Of a stretch of 64,000 nt of DNA, positions 11,445 to 22,535 are shown in pieces; position 1 is the first letter of the stretch, and each line of letters opens with the position of its first letter. The notes under the pieces are model-generated. The model made no database searches. It was not told the DNA's origin and saw only the letters and a program-made list of their open reading frames with translations. Location: NCBI GenBank assembly GCA_033439765.1, contig JAULSN010000002.1, positions 6,200,001-6,264,000 on the forward strand, given 5' to 3'. This DNA is from Lasiosphaeria ovina. Lineage: Eukaryota; Ascomycota; Sordariomycetes; Sordariales; Lasiosphaeriaceae. Both the position numbers and the translations under genes were made by a program.

Positions 11445-12369
11445 ATGGCTCCGCGGTGGTCTTTCGTGTCCGCTGCTCTGCTCGGCATCAGTGCCACGGT
11501 TATGGGCTCCCTCCAAACCTGCGGCCAGGCACAATATGACCCGGTGCAGGTAAGTTGACACTTTCCCGAGAGGTGTATCAAACGTCAATGTTGCACAAGG
11601 AGTTGAATACATGTCCCACATATTGGCACATAATTACCCCTGAACTCTGAGCCGCTTTGTTTGAGAGCGGAACATCCAGGATTTGATTAATTTCTAACTA
11701 ATTGAGCACACTTCCTGTGTGATATAGTACGTTTGTTGGTACAACCAGTTTCTCTGCCCTGTGACGGCAGGCGAGCCCCTCTCGTACTGCTCCGGGGCTT
11801 GCTACAGCAAGTTCATGTACACTTGCACCAACAATGTCTTGACCCTCCTCCCCGCCGTGGACTCACCCTTTACCTTGACCGTGTCGAACCCCAACCTGAG
11901 CATTAACGGGAAGGCTGTTACGGCCAGCGGGCAGCACTGGTACCTCGGCGGCCAGACCAGCAGCTACTGTCCGTCGCAGGTTGGCTCGGCCTGTCCCCCG
12001 GGAAACATCACGGCGATTGTTGCGAGCGGCGGCAGCGCAGCAATGGATGTCATGGTGCCGGGCGGCCAGCTGGTCTACCTCGACGCCTTCTGGAACGTAG
12101 GTTACACGCAGGCCCACTCGGCATACATCCCACCAGGCAGCACCACGACAGGATTTGCGGCCTATGCCGGCGGCGGGTTCATCAACCTAAACGGCAACGG
12201 ATGGGGCTGGGTCGCATGTCCCCCAACTGCGTCCGGGGGCGGCGGCGGCGTGTGGAACCTCGTAGCTAAGAACTCGACAAACACGGCCTCGCTGGACAAC
12301 TGCACCCCCGTCAACCTCAAGGTCAACCCCCTGCCACAATTTACCTACGGCGCCTGGCAGTATACCTAG
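11445..12369 (+). CDS. Small secreted protein with CBM52-like N-terminal domain
   Basis: Two exons, 11445-11549 and 11728-12369, 248 residues. Residues 1-22 form a signal peptide. The mature N-terminus, about residues 25-75 (starting LQTCGQAQYDPVQYVCWYNQ), has regularly spaced cysteines and aromatics. It resembles the CBM52 module found on fungal beta-1,3-glucanases, where it binds cell-wall glucan. Exon 1 ends inside this module. The remaining ~170 residues form a beta-rich domain with GQHWYLGGQTSSYCP, CPPGNITAIV and a Gly-rich patch. This pattern occurs in ascomycete secreted or cell-wall proteins of the IgE-binding/PhiA-like kind, but I cannot assign it firmly. No catalytic domain is present, so this is a carbohydrate-binding secreted protein rather than an enzyme. 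Possible sites of action are the cell wall or plant debris. Confidence 0.85.
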
Positions 12370-13337
12370 AGTATTAGGTATGCAAAGGTCTGGGGATGTT
12401 GGCGACAAGCCGACGTAGGATCAGTGCTGGAGCCCGGTTGGGGGCAGGCGGGAGGGGAAGGAGGGTTACGTCGTAATTGGTGTCGGCTGCTGTTTCCGGG
12501 CTTCCTATCAGGTTCTAGGTCCTTAGCGATGATTCATTCGTGCCTTGATGGTGTTAAACAGGTATCCATGCGTCCATGCGTCCATGCGTCCTATTGTTAG
12601 TTGTCGGATCAGTGGAAAGGATCATGGCGGGTCAATCCCATGTCAGTTTCGGAAGACATGCATCTTAGGTACCCCTTGTTGGTTAGGAAGCCGACATCAG
12701 AGGCAGCTTAGCTCATGTCAGCATCGCTTACACAACCGGTTTTATTCAGGTTCCCTCTACGGGTTTTCTTAACGACCCGTTCCTAGAATTCTGGGCCTAT
12801 GTTAATCCAAGCCCCTAGGTAAGATAGGTAACAACGTCAACCACTACCTAATGTTCCACGCAACTTGGAGCGCCCTGCACCGAAACGAATGCTCATCTCG
12901 AGTCTTTGGCGAGTCACGAATCATATCTACATGCATGTTGCTGAGTCACTGTGAATGTCTCTGGTGGTCTCTGCAATGGGCATCTTCCGATACTCTTTCC
13001 ATTGACGGGGCCTTTCCGACAGAGTGAAAACGCATCCCCCACATTCAGTCCAGGCCACCCAACTAGATCCCAACCTACCTACCAGTAAATACGCGGGTGC
13101 TTGGAAACAAAGAGCGCATGCACCCTATGAGGATCCGGCCAGGACCTGGAGACCAATCCACCTCACATATACAAAGGCAGAACATCCAATGCTTTTGCAC
13201 AATCGCAGGGCTCGACTCGCAGTTGCCCACCGTCTCTTTAGAGCCAGTTCTGCTGCTATTAATCGCTGCTCACAACGCAACCTCCAGCAACGCCATTACA
13301 CAAACAATACCAACACCACCTAGAGCCCCGGCCCAAA
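12370..13337. other. Intergenic region
   Basis: About 970 bases with scattered TAGGTA/ACCTA motifs and a short tandem repeat at 12565-12591. The frames at 13024-13396 overlap the next gene's leader and look non-coding. Confidence 0.45.
12565..12591. repeat. 8-bp tandem repeat (TCCATGCG)x3
   Basis: Three perfect copies of TCCATGCG followed by a partial TCC. A simple tandem repeat, probably variable between strains. Confidence 0.9.
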
Positions 13338-14629
13338 ATGCAGGAACTCGTCCTTTATGGAGTCCCCAAATTCACTTCGCAGCGGCGGACGGTTGACATT
13401 CCGTATGAGATTTACATACTAACTAATTCCCTGTCGCTATTCTTGGCCAGCGAGTACATTGCTTGTTGCTAACATCGACGACCCTCTTAGAACTCCCGGC
13501 CCGGATGAGGTCTTGATCAAGGTTGTGGCGGCTGGCCTAAACCCCAAGGACTGGAAGGCAAGTACAGAGCCCCGGACAATTGTGAAGCCAGGTTGTACTG
13601 ATCCTGGGCGATGTTAATAGTTCACAAAGCGGCGCGGCGAGGATAGAGCGCTGAACGCGGGAGACGACATGTCGGGAATCGTCGAGCGCGTGGGCAGCAA
13701 CGTGTTCGAATACAAGCAAGGCGACCGTGTCGCAGCCTTTCATCGCATGGGCGAGCCATTCGGCACTTACGCCGAATATGCCATTGCCCCAGCATCAACC
13801 ACGTTCTTCCTGGCCCCCGGAATCTCATTCGAGGCTGGAGCCGGCCTTCCGCTCTCTTCCATGACGGCAGCTCTGGGCCTATACCAGGGCCTCGGCTTGC
13901 CTCTCCCCACGGTGGCCGGTCAAAAGGACACCCCCGTGCTCATCTACGGCGGTGCCACTGCCGTCGGCGCGTTTGCTCTTCAGCTCGCCAAGCTCAGCAA
14001 ATTGAGTCCTATCATCACAGTGGCAGGCTCTGGAATCGAGTTCGTTGAGTCCCTAGGCGCGGCGACGCACATCATCGACTATCGCAAGGGCGGTGTAGCC
14101 CGGGCCATTCTTGCCGCACTTGGGGGCAAACAGGTGCACCACGCTTTGGACGCAGTCTCTGGCAAGAAAAGCTATGAGATTGTCAGCGAAGTTCTTGCGG
14201 CCTCTGGTGGAGGCAAGATCAACATGCTTGATCCCGTTGAGGACGAGGGCTGGAAGTTCCCCGACAACATCGAGCTCTCGTTGACCTTTGTGGCCAGTTC
14301 CTACTCCCAGAAGCACCCTGGAATCACCGAGGAGCAGGCTGAGGCGGACGGCGAGTTTGCCTACTACTTCTATCGCTATATTTCCTACCTTCTGGCCCAT
14401 GGCACATTCAAGCCCCACCCGCACGAGGTAATTCCCAATGGGCTGGAAGGGATCACCGAGGGAGTCCAGAGCCTGCATGACGGCAAGGTGTCGGCAAAGA
14501 AATTGATTGCAAGGTTAGTGCCACATCCTTCTCGATCAATTTACACAGTTGCGAGCAAATCTCGCGGCCTCTGGCAGTGCGCGGAAACTTACGCACACAC
14601 TCAGGATTGCGGACACTCCGGGTCTTTGA
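13338..14629 (+). CDS. MDR-family oxidoreductase (quinone/enoyl reductase-like)
   Basis: Four exons: 13338-13402, 13491-13557, 13621-14513 and 14605-14629, 349 residues. The second intron (13558-13620) begins GCAAGT and ends TAG, a GC-AG intron, and is needed to join DWK to FTKRRGED. The last exon adds only RIADTPGL. The N-terminal GroES-like domain has TPGPDEVLIKVVAAGLNPKD and GSNVFEYKQGDRV. The Rossmann domain has LIYGGATAVGAFALQLAKLS for NAD(P)H and ends with the helix KVSAKKLIAR. Zinc ligands of true alcohol dehydrogenases are absent. The family therefore points to zinc-independent quinone oxidoreductases or trans-acting enoyl reductases of the ToxD/LovC kind. No polyketide synthase is in the window, so a biosynthetic role is not supported here. 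Confidence 0.9.
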
Positions 14630-15986
14630 CATCCAACGACGATACAAGCCCCGGTTTCTAGTGAACTACAGAAGGGGTTGCTAAACCCGGGGCATTGCAT
14701 GAGCTCATTGAAATCAATTAGTTGGGGCATTTCAGATAGTTGTGGGCATCTCCATAGAGAGGCACGAGACTAGTCAATTGATACTCGAATTTGATTAGCT
14801 GTCGCTGTCACGCTCATGGCTCCGAGCGGCATTTGACAATCGAACTCTTTATTTGACAACTCTGAAGTCTTTCTTGTCCAATTCTTTGAGGCTGCACCAA
14901 AAGCTCTGGGGTTGCCCTCTCGAGGCTTAAATGCAATAAATGCAAGCCGAATTTGGTTAAAGAAGCTTACGGAGCCGGAAGCAGTTATTGGCGCTCAGCG
15001 TCTTCGGCGATTACTTCGGACACCCGAGTTTACGAGTAGGAGAACCAAGCTCACGCTACGTAAAAAGCCCAATACCTAATATCCAAATAATTAGAGCGTT
15101 ATACCTTTGAGCTACACGTATGCTTAAACCTCCAGTAGTATCAAACCATCTTCTAGAAACGCATAATCCAGACTTTTCGTGGTAAACGGCGCCTTTACTC
15201 GCATCAAGCCCACGATGGGATAGTTGTAGCTGCGAGTATTTAAGATTAAGTGCAGCAGTGAGAATACCCAATTCAAGGCTGCATCAGTAAGCACCGAAGG
15301 TAAGTATAACGGAACTACGGCAGCCCGTATATAAGCGAATGCAGCTTCACTTTGTGGTTTAAAAGTATTTTGTGAGCCAATCAGCGCGTTTGCCGCGTTA
15401 ACAAGGACAATAATTACGCGACAAAAACACAACCGAACTCAACGCTCAGATTGGCAGTATCTAACAAAAAGCGGCATTTTACTGACAGATAAGCCTGCAA
15501 CTTGGTGCCCGATTTCGAATCCTACTAACAGTAGGTAGTAGGTCCGAGGGCCCATTCTTGGCACTCCGGCTTGTACAATGGTCTCCTTCCCGATGGGGAT
15601 GGAGCCAAGAAGATTCCAGTGTTGGCATGCCCTATCCCCTGCAAGAATACAACACAAACCCCCATTCGCCGAGTCACGGCCTGAAGATCTCCTGCTGTAG
15701 AGTTGCTTCCTGCTGTGCCATTGCCCGCAGCCAACACGCTCCAGCTTCCCTTCTGAGCAGGTCGCCGCTCTGCCATGCCGGCCACGGCTCTCGTAGCAAC
15801 TCGAAGCTGCCATGCATGTCAGCGTCCAGACAGGCAGGCAGGCAGGCAGGCAGGCTTTACCACGGGGGAGGACTAATAAATATTGCAAGATCCCCTTGGC
15901 TACCGTGAGGATGGGGAGTAATTCCCGTCTCCAATAATTAATACTGTAATTAACAGGTTATTAACTGGTTACACGAAGCCCCTAAC
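14630..15986. other. Long intergenic region with possible repeat relic
   Basis: About 1.35 kb. The stretch 15056-15432 is TA-richer and holds a minus-strand open frame of 102 codons with hydrophobic segments. It may be a decayed transposon fragment but has no motif I recognise. A CAGG microsatellite is at 15831-15855. AT-rich sequence before 15987 (TAATTAACAGGTTATTAAC) is the likely promoter of the next gene. Confidence 0.45.
15831..15855. repeat. (CAGG)6 microsatellite
   Basis: Six uninterrupted CAGG units plus one C, in the intergenic region upstream of the gene at 15987. Confidence 0.95.
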
Positions 15987-18214
15987 ATGCGCCTGACGTC
16001 CGTCGCCTCTGCCGTGGCCCTCGGCGCCGCCGTCGCCGCGGCAAAGGAGCTTCCAAAAGATGAACGGCTTGGCTTCGAGGTTTATGACTCTGGCGCTAAG
16101 ATGGACGAAATCATGGCCATCAAGCTGGAGCATTGGCAGGCAGAGTTGGCAGCCGGAGCTTGGAATTCTTCCCAGTGGCCCAGACTCGGATACACCAAGT
16201 GTGTTAATGGCGTCGCCGAAGCCATCAAGGGCGATCCGCTGAATACCTTTCGGTGCAAGAATGTGTGTATTCTGTTCATGTTCAAGGCCGTGTTCCCTCA
16301 TCCCCATGTCCAGCCAGCTGATCTCCACCCTAACTAGGTTGACCTTTATGATTTTATCAACCACGCGACGTTGGGCTCGCCCATGGGTCAGACTGATGGC
16401 TCAACTGGCAGCTCTACGTGGGGATGGACGGACCCCAAGTCCGGCAGGGAATTCATTGGTATGTCGGGCTCCATCTCACTCCGGTGAAGACGTTGACATG
16501 GGAGAAATTACTTGCTAACCGTCATCGCATTCAGCATCTGGCATGTACCAGGGGACCGCCTTTATTGAGATCTTACCGATAGGGAAAATGCTGCATGTCG
16601 GGTTTCTGTAAGACTCCCCCCTCGCTTGATACGCAAAACAAAGTGATTACCCTCATCAAGTGGCCATAATACTAACACAGCATTAACTACTCGCCATTCA
16701 GCCCCTGCCCTGCGCCCCTGGGCCAGAATGCTCTGTGGAAGGAGATTCGCCCGTACAAGAACTACATTCTCATCGGCAGCGAGCTAGTTGGCCATGGAAT
16801 CCAAATCTTTGACATGACGAAGGTGAGAGCCTCCCATTCTCCCAGTATACGGGAATCCGCCGCCGACTCATCTCGTCCCTCTTCGTCCCTGCAGCTTCTC
16901 AGCATCGATGCCCGCAAAGGCCCGCACACCTTTTCGACTTCGGACGTGACCGGCCACTTTACCGACCTACCCCTCGGCCGCACCCACAACGTGGTCATCA
17001 ACCAGGAGCTGGGCTACGGGGTAGCCGTGGGAGCGGCCCCTCGAACCGACGGATGCCGGGCTGGCCTCATCTTTTTCGACCTGACCGACCCTTCCAAGCC
17101 CACCAGACTGGGTTGCGATGGCCAGGACGGCTATGTCCACGACGTCAGTTTCATTTCCTGTCCGGGCTGCTAGCTCGGCCATAGTGTGTGTGCTAACGAA
17201 ATGGCTATAGGCACAATGTCTGGTCTACCGTGGGCCCGATACCAGATACCAAGGCCGTGATATTTGCTATGGGTATAACGAAGATACCTTGACCATGTGG
17301 GTTTCAGATTTCCCATTCTCCTCTGGTTGACCGCAAGACGGTCCGCGTGTTTTCTGACAGCAGCAATAGTTACGATGTCACGAACAAGACAGAGCCTACC
17401 ATCATTTCTCGCACATCTTATGAGGGAGCATCGTATACGCACCAGGGGTGGGTACTCGATGTGAACAATCAAGAGTACCTGCTGTTGGATGACGAGTATG
17501 ACGAGTACGATGTCGTTGGCCCAGGCACAGACGTAAGTTGGCTCCCTACTTTAATTATTTTGATAATTACCCATGTCTGGGAGCCCCATCCAGCTGACTT
17601 GAAAACTCGAAACAATCAAGGGATACCCGGTGACCTACATATGGGATATCCGCAACTTGCAGTCGCCGAAGAATACGGGCCTCTACAAGGGCACCACGCG
17701 GGCCATCGACCATAACCAGTACGTGATTGACGGGCTATCGTATCAGTCAAACTACATGGCAGGGCTACGTGTCTACGACGTATCTTCGATCCCGGCGGAC
17801 CCCACGGGCGGCGGCGTGTGTGAGATTGCCTTCTTCGACATTTTCCCAGAGGATGACTCGGAGCCTGGCGGGGGCGCCGTCGAGTTCTCGGGTACGTGGG
17901 CGTCGTATGCCTACTTCAAGTCTGGTTTCATCTTTGTCAACACCATCGAGCGCGGGGCATTCCTTGTTAAGATTACCAAGCGGGAGAAGTGCAAGGCCAA
18001 GTCGTGCAACGCCGACAACTGCCTGCGTGCCCTGCGCAGCGAAACAAACCTGGCCGCCAGCCAGCAGTTCTGCGGCGGCTTCACGAAGACATACGTGGCC
18101 GACGTTGCTGTGGTGCCTGCCTATGCACAGAAGGCTTGCACCACTAACATTATCTCGCGGGTCAGCTCGGCTTGCTCGTGCCTGCCCGCGGCGGCAACGG
18201 CTACTGCGCCCTGA
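15987..18214 (+). CDS. Secreted choice-of-anchor B / LVIVD-repeat protein
   Basis: Eight exons: 15987-16262, 16338-16458, 16535-16607, 16702-16822, 16895-17143, 17211-17296, 17370-17532 and 17621-18214, 560 residues. For intron 3 I used the acceptor at 16701, because the TACTAAC branch site at 16670-16676 is too close to the alternative AG at 16680. The protein begins with a signal peptide (MRLTSVASAVALGAAVAAAKE). It is built of LVIVD-like beta-propeller strands, for example YILIGSELVGHGIQIFDM, LIFFDLTDPSKPTRLGC and GLRVYDVSSI. A DDEYDEYD acidic stretch may bind metal, and a cysteine-rich tail ends SACSCLPAA. In bacteria and fungi such propellers are extracellular and of unknown biochemical role. 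The whole chain looks intact. Confidence 0.87.
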
Positions 18215-18738
18215 ATGGCAAATGTGAGGCTGGGGGTAATTGGTATAAAGGCTCAATATCTAGGATGACCAGGTGGCGAGGTACTTGGGACGGCAGGACC
18301 AATAAACCCATGGTTAACTTGATCAGTCATCCAATTTCCTTCATGTTGGAATGGAATTACTCTAGCTTAACTCCACAGGTATTAGGTTCAAATCATGTTA
18401 GACAAACCTATACTCAGGAATAGGTAGGTAGATTTTAATTGCTAAAGTTAATACGTCATTCGGCTTTTTCTAACAATGTTGATTCGCTCGGACCATCGGG
18501 TAAATACTAAAAATGCATCATGCATATAACGAGCTAGAGCTGCATAGCCACGTAATTTATTCTATAGACTAGATAAAGTAAAGATACCTTAGCACTGGCT
18601 AGCATATAGCCACGTTGTTAACCTACCTTTACAGATTTTAATATTCTTGCTTGACTCCTTACCTATTGCCTAGGCTCTGTTCATAACTTCATACCTAATT
18701 TTCAGACTAAACATACTAGGAGCTTTGGGCCTAGAGTC
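18215..18738. other. AT-rich intergenic region
   Basis: AT-rich with repeated TAGGTAGGTA/ACCTACC motifs. No coding frame supported. The right end is the promoter of the gene at 18739. Confidence 0.45.
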
Positions 18739-19802
18739 ATGGCCATGAAGACGGTGGGCATATTCCCCGCATCTGGCGGACTCGGCAGGAGCACCTACCG
18801 ACACCTCCTGGAAATAGTACCAAAACAAAAGGTCGTCTTGATTAGCCGCCACCCAGACAAGGTGTCGCAGGCATATGTCGACGCTGGGGTCCAAGCTCGT
18901 CAGGCCTCTTACGAGTCGTCCCCGGCCGACCTAGAAGTCGTCTTTGCAGGAATCGAGGCCCTCTTTCTGATATCCTACCCCAGCCATGTCCGCGACTACC
19001 GCATCAAAGTGAGGGCCCCCATTGATTGATTACTAGAGCCAATGCCCATCAGAAGCCAGGCTGCGACTAAACCCCGATCCAGATTGTCGCTAACATCTTG
19101 CGACAGGTTCAACTCCCTGCCATTGACGCCGCCCGCTGCGCTGGAGTCACTCACGTCTTCTACAGCTCTCTGGCCTTTGCTGGCGGTGTAAAGTCCAACC
19201 ACTCTGTGGCCGAAGTGATGCAGGCGCACCTTGCCACCGAGGCCTATCTGGCCAAGATGGCCGCAGAGGACCAGTCGTTTACGTACACGGTCATCCGGGA
19301 AGGTCTGTACGCTGAGTCGGTGCCAATCTACACGGCCTTCTTCGGCCCCGAAGCGGAGCCTGCCGTGAGCGAGATTCTGATCCCGCACGACGGAACTGGC
19401 CCGGGCGTTGCATGGGTCGAGCGGGACGAGCTCGGCGAGGCCTCTGCAAAGCTGATTGCCAGCTACGCCGCAGACTCCGACAAGTTTAAGTACACTAACG
19501 ACACGGTGCTGCTCACTGGAACCAAGGTCTGGACCCTGGAGGATACGGTGAAAGCGCTGGTAGAAATCGCCGGGCACAACATCAAGATCAGACAAGTCTC
19601 GGTCGACCAGTATGTTGAGTTGAAGCAGGTGCAGGCCGTTTTCGGGTCCAGGGAGAAGGCAATGACCTGGGCGACTGCTTGGGAAGCCATTCGGGCCGGA
19701 GAAGCGGCCGCAATGACGTCGCAGATGGAGGAGATTCTGGGGAGGAAGCCGACCGATTTTGACGTCTCTGTGAAGAAAATCTGGGGACAAAAGGGGCAAT
19801 AA
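18739..19802 (+). CDS. NmrA-like NAD(P)-binding reductase
   Basis: Two exons, 18739-19008 and 19107-19802, 321 residues. The intron starts GTGAGG and ends CGACAG. The N-terminus has the glycine-rich Rossmann turn FPASGGLGRSTYRHLLE. It is followed by VVLISRHPDK (an arginine after the second strand favours NADP) and the HVFYSSLAFAG strand typical of NmrA/QOR2-type atypical short-chain dehydrogenases. These proteins act either as NAD(P)H-quinone reductases or as redox sensors that bind transcription factors, as NmrA does with AreA-type GATA factors. The catalytic YxxxK motif of classical SDRs is absent. The ATG at 18739 has a second in-frame ATG two codons later. Confidence 0.88.
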
Positions 19803-20594
19803 AGCAATAGCAGGGAATCAAAATCAAACTCGCATCCATGGGTTCAGTCGGTAGCTAATTATGCGACACTAACTACATGAATAGCCAGATATGTGACCCG
19901 ACAATTATTGAAACGATTAAGAGCTAAACGAACTTGGGTTGGTCCCTCCTAATTGGACCTCGCTCATCGGCATACATGGGCTTGGATGTGAGGCGTTTGA
20001 AGAACCAAACTAATTAACAATCACTCAGGGCCTACGATCCACAAAGTAGAACCAGCCAATCTAGTTCACACTGGTTACCCCTGTCCTTGGTTGGCACAAG
20101 TTAGGTAGTAAACAAACAAGAACGGGGAGTTAAACTACCCGACTCCTTGAATTTAGCTCTAGCCCAACGGGCTCCCAATCTCGCATAAGTTAGATATCAG
20201 TAGTGCTTATGGTTACCCCAACTAGCCCAGTTTTTGCAACGGTAGCATGGATATGGCCCCGTAAGGAATAATGGCCCATAGTTGGCAGGGGAAATTCGCA
20301 TACCCACCCATACGCGGACTTGTCACGGATTTGCAATCTACACTAGTGCTGGTTGGTCGTTATGCTTTTCTTTCGGGTCCCGGCCCCAACGGAGCTCGCT
20401 TATAGATTGAATGCGACGAGTTTGACAATTCTGTGAAAATCCTGTGCAATGCTCGTCACCTCGGTGAAGTGATACTTAACGCCGTTGCCAAACAACCGTC
20501 GCTCTGCTTTCTCCTGGAACTATTCAAAACTAGTTACACACCTAAATTAAATATACCACAAGCTCTCACAAGCAGCGGCAGCAAACCCAACCCA
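19803..20594. other. Intergenic region
   Basis: About 790 bases of AT-leaning sequence with no supported gene, RNA or clear repeat. Confidence 0.45.
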
Positions 20595-21938
20595 ATGTCA
20601 CGGCGGGTAGCGCTCGGAGCAGCGCTCATTGCGCTGGTCGGCTACTTGGCCTCAACGCGCCTCGGGGACCAACCGGCCCAGCCATAACCCAAGTCATCGG
20701 CAGGAACAACACGGCACTCTTTCTCATTAGTGGCGAGCATGGCCTGTCCAATGTCCACCATGCCACGGCATACGCGTTGCTTGGGCGTCACCCCGAAGTC
20801 GAGGTCCAGTTTGCATCCTTCCCCAAGACGGAGAAGAAGGTGGCCAGGATATTGGCGTCGGCCAACAGAGCCCAGCCTCGGGCAAAGCCCATCAAGTTCC
20901 ACACCGTCCCCGGCCCGGGTTACGGAGAGTCTACGGAAAAAATGGGGAAGCACATCTCAAACGTCATCCATCCGCCAGGCATCAGGGGCGTCAACCAATT
21001 TTGCAGAGACATGCAGATCTACCTGTCACCCTGGCTGGCCGACGACTATCTTCTCGCCTACCGCGCCTTGGGCAAGATTCTCGATGAAGTAGGCTCCGCC
21101 GTGGTGGTTCTCGATTCACTTTTCGGGCCCGGCCTGGACGCGACGAGAGATGAAATTAGGCTTCACGCGGTATTGTCGCCAAACACGCTGATCGATATGT
21201 TCGCTGACAAGCAGCCATGGGGAGGCATATTTTGGAAGTATCCAGCGTGAGTTCGCTTCTTGCGTTTGGTCCATTTGTCTCTGCCCGAAACATTGAGGGC
21301 CCCCCTTCGTTAATGCGTAGGTCGAGAATAGCTTGGGATCTGGCTATCCGTTCCCTCTTCCCTGTAAGAAGATTCCGTCCAACATATTCCTGGTTCTGCG
21401 CTTCATATACAGTGTTCTCGTCACACCGGACCTCAAAGAAAAGATTGCCGTTCTCAAGGCGAACGGTGTTGCAAACTCAATCGACTTTTTCAACCTCTAT
21501 CGGCCTGGCGTGCTTTGGATGACACAGGCCATGACCGAGTCTGCGCTTCCCCTCGACTTTGTGCCGCCAAATGTCACCACATGTGGTCCGATCGTCTTGT
21601 CCATGCTTACCGTGGCCGAGCAGGACAAGGATCTGGATGCTTGGCTGAAGAGCGGTCCGACGATGCTGACAAATCTTGGCAGTACCGTCGAGTACGACGA
21701 GTCCAGGTCGCGGGCCATGGTCGATGCCATCGACGTTGTTCTTCAGCAGAAGCCCGAGTCACAGGTTCTATGGAAGTACCAAAAACTCGGTGCCTTTGAT
21801 GATGACTTCGTCTTCCACACCGCCAAGTCGTACCAAGGGAGATTCAGGTTCGCGACCTGGCTGGCCGCGGATCCGCCTTCCATATTAGAATCCGGACACG
21901 TCGTCGCGTTTGTCCATCATGGCGGGGCGAATCGCTGA
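20595..21938 (+). pseudogene. Broken UDP-glycosyltransferase (GT1-like)
   Basis: The ATG at 20595 opens a signal-anchor-like segment (RRVALGAALIALVGYLAS) in frame 3. That frame stops at about 20687. The body continues in a different frame from about 20691 (TALFLISGEHGLSN onward), so the two parts are separated by a frameshift; no credible intron bridges them. An intron at 21247-21331 (GTGAGT to GAATAG) joins FWKYPA to LGSGYPF. The C-terminal domain begins normally (TMLTNLGSTVEYDE, VLWKYQKLG, ESGHVVAFVHHGGAN) and then stops at TGA 21936-21938. That is right inside the donor-sugar-binding HxGGxN signature and removes roughly the last 100 residues expected in the family. The damage lies about 600 bases from the transposon block. 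It was probably a membrane-anchored sterol- or secondary-metabolite-type glycosyltransferase. It is unlikely to be active. Confidence 0.8.
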
Positions 21939-22535
21939 CACGGCACGGCCGAACTATGGTCCGTGGTGCCGCAACCATGCCCTAGCTGCAAGCCCCACCT
22001 GCAAGCCCCACTCTTCCCAATTCGGATTAGCGCACTTGACCCGTACACCACCATAAAACCCCAGCCTGCGAAATATTACAAACCGCTCGACTGTGTGGGT
22101 CAAGGTTGTATCGTGCACAGGCACTGGGGGTCTGAGGAGTAGATATGAAGAATGAACAAAGGGCAAGCTCCTATTGCACGGGTAATACAGTCAAACTGGG
22201 TTTGCCACTCAAAGTATATGAGTGTAGAGAATGTGTATTGCTTGCTTGAGGAACCAAGCAAGCTCTATCTAAGACCGTGGCTACGGTCATCGTATATATC
22301 TATCTGAGGGAACCAATCAATGATGTCCCTTACTTGCGAGGGGCCGTACTTCGGGACCCCGGGACCACGCACAGAGCTCCGTTGTCCCGGGCTTCCAGAG
22401 GTCGGGACCCTGGGACACTCCTGATTGGTCAACACCAAAAAGTGACTGCCCCACCCTTGTGCATTTCTTCAGGGATCCGTAACACGAAACTCGTAGGCTT
22501 CTTCTTTTCCTTTTCCTTTCTTTAGCTTAGTTATT
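21939..22535. other. Gene/transposon border with short inverted repeats
   Basis: No coding frame. Several hairpins are visible: GCTTGCTT/AAGCAAGC (22240-22247 with 22256-22263), GACCGT/ACGGTC (22273-22278 with 22283-22288) and CCCGGGAC/GTCCCGGG (22358-22365 with 22384-22391). A near-perfect direct repeat TCGGGACCCYGGGAC lies at 22351-22365 and 22403-22417. The region may be the eroded end of a small DNA transposon. Confidence 0.4.
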
